A stretch of 36,526 bases of DNA from positions 1 through 36,526 of the forward strand of contig JAZUIB010000016.1 in NCBI GenBank assembly GCA_045642025.1. Reading direction: 5' to 3'. The notes below the pieces were generated by a model that worked only from the letters and a program-made list of their open reading frames with translations, ran no database searches and was not told the DNA's origin. The translations under genes were made by a program, and so were the position numbers. The stretch's first letter is position 1. Each line of letters starts with the position of its first letter. Positions 32,234 through 36,526 of the stretch are shown in pieces. This DNA comes from Equadaptatus sp045642025. Lineage in GTDB: Bacteria > Synergistota > Synergistia > Synergistales > Synergistaceae.

Positions 32234-35200
32234 TTATTCATCCTCCCCCTGGTCTGAATCTTCGTTTCCAAAAATTTCCTGTTCAATATCCTTGCCTTCT
32301 GTTGCAAACATTTCAGCGTCTATCTCTTCGTCAGTAACACGGAAACCTTCCATTTCAACTGACTCACTGCTGAACATAAGATCACTTGAACGGTTTTCAG
32401 TTTCTGCGCCAAAAACATCAATTGAGTCTATTCCAGAATCAGGACGCATTGAAACACGTTTAAAGCCCCTGTTTTCGTCTTCGTCACCGCTGATGACAAG
32501 CTCACCGAAAGTACCGTCTGAATATTTGATTTCAATATCAAGACCAAGTCCCTGAAGTTCCTTAATAAGAACTCTGAAACTTTCGGGCACACCAGGTTTT
32601 GACAGATTTTCACCCTTAACTATCTTTTCATAAGTCTTCAGACGTCCGCGAATATCATCGGATTTGATTGTAAGCATTTCCTGAAGGACATGTGAAGCAC
32701 CGTAGCCTTCAAGCGCCCAAACCTCCATTTCTCCGAAACGCTGTCCTCCGAACTGGGTCTTACCACCAAGCGGCTGCTGTGTGATAAGGCTGTACGGTCC
32801 TATTGAACGGGCATGAATCTTATCGTCAACGAGGTGTATAAGTTTCAGCATATACATTACCCCGACTGTGACCTTATTTGCCATAGGCTCTCCGGTACGT
32901 CCGTCATACAGCGTAATCTTGCTATCTTCACGGAGTTCGGGATATTTATTATCTTTGACTTCAGCAAGCAGGTTTCTGATTTCTTCTCCCGTTGCAGAGT
33001 CGAAAACAGGAGTGGTCGTCTTCCAGCCGTTTTCTCTTGCAACAAATCCGAGCATCGTTTCAAGGACCTGCCCAAGATTCATTCGGCTCGGAACACCCAG
33101 CGGGTTAAGAACTACATCAACAGGGGTGCCGTCTGAAAGGTAAGGCATATCCTCTTCAGCCATAATCCTGGAGACACAGCCTTTGTTTCCGTGACGTCCT
33201 GCCATTTTGTCACCTTCCGTAATTTTACGGAACTGTGCAACATAAACCTTGATAACCTGACTGACACCGGGCGCAAGGTCTTCGGCATGAGTTTCTCTGT
33301 CAAGACGTTTAATATCAACAACCGTACCATATTCACCGTGTGGTACGCGAAGTGACGTATCACGAACTTCACGCGCTTTTTCACCAAAAATGGCACGAAG
33401 AAGTTTTTCTTCAGGCGTCTGGTCTGATTCACCTTTCGGTGTAACTTTGCCGACAAGAATATCTCCGGCTTTGACCTTTGCGCCTATGCGGACAATACCG
33501 CCTTCATCAAGATTTTTGAGAGCATCTTCGCCGACATTCGGAATATCGCGCGTAATTTCTTCGGGACCAAGTTTTGTATCGCGTGATTCAATTTCATATT
33601 CTTCAATATGAATTGAAGTGTAATAATCCTCTTTTACAAGACGCCTATTGAGCAAAATAGCGTCTTCAAAGTTGTACCCTTCCCATGAAACAAAGGCAAC
33701 AAGCACATTGCGTCCGAGAGCAAGTTCACCGTTCTGGCAAGCCTGTCCGTCAGCAATAACTTCGCCGGCTTCAATCTGCTGTCCGTGAGAAACTATCGGT
33801 CTCTGATGAATTACAGTGCTTTGGTTGGACCGGCGGAATTTCGGCATTCTGTAAATATCCTTGTCATCAAGGAAATCCTCACTGCTGAGGTCCTGCAGAA
33901 GGTCACCGTGTTCTTTGATAAATTTTTCTTTTGCCTTTATGCCGTCCGTAACATCAATCTCTATACGGTCTGCATCAACATAGGACACAACACCTTTACG
34001 GCGGGCTACAACACATGAACCTGAGTCCTTTGCAATATTATGCTCTATGCCTGTTCCTACAAACGGTGAATCAGGGAATACAAGAGGAACAGCCTGACGC
34101 TGCATGTTTGATCCCATAAGCGCACGGTTTGCGTCATCATGCTCGAGGAACGGAATAAGAGCTGTTGAAATTGAAACTATCTGTTTCGGTGAAACGTCAA
34201 TGTAGTCAAGTTCCTCAGGCCGGATTTCAATCGTGTTGTCATGATGGCGGACATAGATGCCGTTTTGTCCGGGAAGCGGATGGACATAACCACGTTCGTC
34301 GATAGGCATATCTGCACGGCCGATATAATATTCATCTTCATCATCTGCTGACAGATATTCAATCTGATCAGTTACACGACCTTTGACAACTTTTCTGCGC
34401 GGGCAGATAAGAAAGCCATATTCGTTAATCTTCGCAAATGAAGCAAGCGAAGTAACAAGACCGATATTCGGGCCTTCAGGTGTCTCGATAGGGCATATAC
34501 GTCCGTAATGCGTGTGATGAACATCTCGAGCTTCAAAACCTGCCCTGTCTCGTGAAATACCGCCGGGGCCAAGTGCTGACAAACGACGTCTGTGAGTAAG
34601 CTCTGCAAGCGGGTTTGTCTGATCCATAAACTGCGAAAGCTGACCTGAACCAAAGAATTCGCGGAGTGCTGCCGAAATCGGACGTACGTTAATAAGATCC
34701 TTTGCCATTGCAGACGCAAGGTCGGAAATTGTAGTCATACGTTCGCGTGCAATCCTTTCCATACGGAGCATGCCTATGCGAACCTGATTCTGAAGAAGTT
34801 CGCCCACCGCACGTACACGACGGTTGCCAAGGTGGTCAATATCGTCAGTGTGCTCTTCCGTATCACGGAGTTTCATAAGACCGCTGATGATAGCCACAAG
34901 GTCTTCCACAGTAATAAGTCTTTCGTTTTCATCAATACTAAGACCAAGACGTTTGTTGATTTTGTAACGTCCTACACGGCCAAGACTAAAACGGCGCGGA
35001 TCCTTGAAAATGCCGTGCACATATTCGATGGCATTTTCCATGCGTGCCGGTTCATTCGGACGCAGTGCTTTGAATATTTCAAGAGCAGCCGAGTCGTGTG
35101 AATCAGACTTATCATGATCGATAGTAGCCGTAACCGCAGGATCAACATCCCAAATCTTAACCGTCTTTCTGTTTGATTTGAGAAGCGCGTCAATACTTTC

Positions 35201-36016
35201 TTTAACAATGCGTGTATTCTTTGCCAAAACAGTTTTTGAGCTATCTATATTAAGCTCAATATCTTCGGCAAGAAGCATGCCCATAACATCGTCATTGACA
35301 ATATCCTTTTCCTCAGACCGCGCGTCAAACAGCGCAAGAATGTCATCAGTTTCAGACACACCGTAAACACGGAGCATTGTTGCCACTGATACCTTTTTAC
35401 GGTTATCAATTTTAACGGTCATCTGACCATCTGTTGCAAGTTCAAATTCCATCCAGGCACCGCGGTCAGGAATAAGTTTTGCGCCGTAAATTTCCTGTCC
35501 GGGAATTAAAATATCCTGGTTGTAGTAAATACCGGCAGAACGTGCCAGCTGATTGACAACAACACGTTCCGTACCATTGATGATAAACGTTCCTCTGTCA
35601 GTCATGGCAGGGAAATCACCAAGGAAAATATCTTCTTCTTTAATTTCGCCGGTCTTGTCGTTTCTCAACCTGATCGTCGCACGCAGCGGTCTCGACCATG
35701 TAAGGTCCCTGCTGCGAGCCTCATCAAGACTTGTTGAAACAGGCTCAACGGCATATTTGACGAATTCCAGAGCGAAAGAACCGTCATAGCTTGTTATCGG
35801 AAAAATTTCGTCGAAAAGTTCCTGCATACCCTGAGATTTTCTTTTCTCAGGATCTACATCTGTCTGGAAGAACCACTGATACGAATTGCGCTGAACTTCC
35901 ACAAGATCCGGAAGTTCAGTCGGCTTACGCATACCGGCTCTTACCGCTTCGGCTTCTTTTCCGAACTTAACGCGCCGCTCAAACGCGTTTCCCAAAGATG
36001 TTGCCTTTTCCTGCAT
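32234..36016 (-). CDS. rpoB: RNA polymerase subunit beta
   Basis: 1260 residues; ATG at 36016. Together with beta' it forms the catalytic core of transcription. The conserved blocks are present: GTFIINGTERVVVNQL, the rifampicin region FFGSGQLSQFMDQTNPLAELTHRRRLSALGPGG split over residues near 490-520, DVHHTHYGRICPIETPEGPN, and KMAGRHGNKGCVS with the later GGKTQFGGQRFGEMEVWALE. Residues that commonly mutate to give rifampicin resistance (Asp, His and Ser in this block) are of the sensitive type. The C-terminus is long and acidic (ending QGEDE). It abuts rpoC with no gap. No rplL or rplJ is found in the 510 bp upstream. Confidence 0.98.
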   Translation of the reverse strand: MQEKATSLGNAFERRVKFGKEAEAVRAGMRKPTELPDLVEVQRNSYQWFFQTDVDPEKRKSQGMQELFDEIFPITSYDGSFALEFVKYAVEPVSTSLDEARSRDLTWSRPLRATIRLRNDKTGEIKEEDIFLGDFPAMTDRGTFIINGTERVVVNQLARSAGIYYNQDILIPGQEIYGAKLIPDRGAWMEFELATDGQMTVKIDNRKKVSVATMLRVYGVSETDDILALFDARSEEKDIVNDDVMGMLLAEDIELNIDSSKTVLAKNTRIVKESIDALLKSNRKTVKIWDVDPAVTATIDHDKSDSHDSAALEIFKALRPNEPARMENAIEYVHGIFKDPRRFSLGRVGRYKINKRLGLSIDENERLITVEDLVAIISGLMKLRDTEEHTDDIDHLGNRRVRAVGELLQNQVRIGMLRMERIARERMTTISDLASAMAKDLINVRPISAALREFFGSGQLSQFMDQTNPLAELTHRRRLSALGPGGISRDRAGFEARDVHHTHYGRICPIETPEGPNIGLVTSLASFAKINEYGFLICPRRKVVKGRVTDQIEYLSADDEDEYYIGRADMPIDERGYVHPLPGQNGIYVRHHDNTIEIRPEELDYIDVSPKQIVSISTALIPFLEHDDANRALMGSNMQRQAVPLVFPDSPFVGTGIEHNIAKDSGSCVVARRKGVVSYVDADRIEIDVTDGIKAKEKFIKEHGDLLQDLSSEDFLDDKDIYRMPKFRRSNQSTVIHQRPIVSHGQQIEAGEVIADGQACQNGELALGRNVLVAFVSWEGYNFEDAILLNRRLVKEDYYTSIHIEEYEIESRDTKLGPEEITRDIPNVGEDALKNLDEGGIVRIGAKVKAGDILVGKVTPKGESDQTPEEKLLRAIFGEKAREVRDTSLRVPHGEYGTVVDIKRLDRETHAEDLAPGVSQVIKVYVAQFRKITEGDKMAGRHGNKGCVSRIMAEEDMPYLSDGTPVDVVLNPLGVPSRMNLGQVLETMLGFVARENGWKTTTPVFDSATGEEIRNLLAEVKDNKYPELREDSKITLYDGRTGEPMANKVTVGVMYMLKLIHLVDDKIHARSIGPYSLITQQPLGGKTQFGGQRFGEMEVWALEGYGASHVLQEMLTIKSDDIRGRLKTYEKIVKGENLSKPGVPESFRVLIKELQGLGLDIEIKYSDGTFGELVISGDEDENRGFKRVSMRPDSGIDSIDVFGAETENRSSDLMFSSESVEMEGFRVTDEEIDAEMFATEGKDIEQEIFGNEDSDQGEDE

Positions 36017-36030
36017 GGGAGCAGCCTCCC
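36017..36030 (-). promoter_or_regulatory. Hairpin that covers the rpoB ribosome-binding site
   Basis: Read leftward, the Shine-Dalgarno GGGGAGG is inside GGGAG-GCTG-CTCCC, and the last C lies next to the ATG. Upstream, TAGGCG...CGCCTA (36042-36060) forms a second hairpin followed by AAATTTTT. Together they could regulate translation or cause early termination. Confidence 0.5.
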
Positions 36031-36084
36031 CACCAAAAATTTAGGCGCACAAAACGCCTATGATATAAATTGATGCAAATAGTC

Positions 36085-36112
36085 ATTATAGCAAAGTTTT
36101 TTCCGGCGTCAA
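36085..36112 (-). promoter_or_regulatory. rpoBC promoter
   Basis: Read leftward: TTGACG (36107-36112), 16-bp spacer, TATAAT (36085-36090), about 70 bp before the rpoB start. Confidence 0.8.
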
Positions 36113-36526
36113 TACCTATCTATATAAATTTCAAAAAATTCTTCCTGCTTTTTTCGCTGCGCCTTTTTTGTTACCATTTTCCCTTACATAACATACACTC
36201 AAAATCCCGCCCAAAATATTTCAACAAAACTATTGTTCACTTTTTAATATATTTTGAACTGCGAAAATTAACATAGGCAGAAATATACAGCAACAGCAAT
36301 ACTTTACAAATAAGTTGAGTTTATTTTTCGCTGAAAAATATTTTTGCAATTTTTTGCCCCATATCTGCATTTATACCGCTTTTTGCACTCCGTATTTGCA
36401 AACACCCCCCGATTTTCGCATTTGTTTTTCATTTATTTTTCATTTCATTTGCAATTTTTGACTTTGTGAATTTTTCACAATGCGGCATAAATGCAGTATA
36501 CAGCTGACTTTATCCGCTGTTGTCTT
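36113..36526. other. A+T-rich non-coding region upstream of rpoB
   Basis: No gene with a ribosome-binding site on either strand. It holds several TGCAAAT and T-run motifs (for example 36430-36470), but nothing I can name. Confidence 0.6.

Noticed and set aside
34600..34720. Rifampicin-resistance substitutions in rpoB
   Set aside because: The Asp, His and Ser positions of the rifampicin region are of the sensitive type.

Overview
The window most likely comes from the chromosome of a Synergistota (Synergistetes) bacterium, probably an anaerobe. The strongest sign is the C-terminus of the secreted protein at 3802-6288: a Gly-Cys-Asn-Ala-Gly-Phe-Gly core, a short hydrophobic stretch and a basic end, which is the layout of the Synerg-CTERM sorting signal. 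A YadA-type trimeric autotransporter indicates an outer membrane. A CIRCE operator in front of groES and several Fe-S proteins fit the same picture. No tRNA, rRNA, CRISPR array or transposase gene was seen.

Layout. 1-349: 5' part of a secreted glycoside-hydrolase-like (GHL10) protein. 350-944: repeat-rich intergenic region. 945-1109: a 54-residue secreted Cys4 protein with its own promoter and terminator. 1237-10155: envelope and secreted proteins, namely a CBAH-family lipoprotein hydrolase, an orphan branched-chain amino-acid binding protein, a DUF6273-like Synerg-CTERM surface protein, an exported amidase and, divergently, an exported type-B carboxylesterase. 10217-13022: two tandem paralogous MATE exporters. 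13105-14085: GMP synthetase lacking its glutaminase domain. 14249-15049: a QueG-like Fe-S protein. 15201-17144: groES-groEL under CIRCE control. 17328-18461: a DUF362 ferredoxin-like protein. 18534-24455: a 1973-residue trimeric autotransporter. 24488-25516: a RhuM-family protein. 25517-27181: a mosaic of repeats, palindromes and a probable structured RNA. 27182-36016: rpoB-rpoC, transcribed leftward from a clear promoter at 36085-36112. 36113-36526: A+T-rich, no gene seen.

How it fits together. The first 10 kb reads as an envelope module for taking up and hydrolysing amides, esters and peptides, consistent with amino-acid fermentation. The adhesin and RhuM gene form an accessory block bordered by repeats. 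groESL and rpoBC are housekeeping.

The most unusual material is not in the ordinary genes. Two intergenic regions 25 kb apart carry the same set of elements: a 16-bp degenerate tandem repeat, several heptanucleotide arrays and three kinds of palindrome. A promoter spacer consists only of AT dinucleotides. A 19-bp inverted repeat frames a T-rich spacer next to a probable RNA. RpoC has two very large insertions. Two surface-protein genes share a duplicated promoter, ribosome-binding site and signal-peptide module that is interrupted by the repeat mosaic in one copy.
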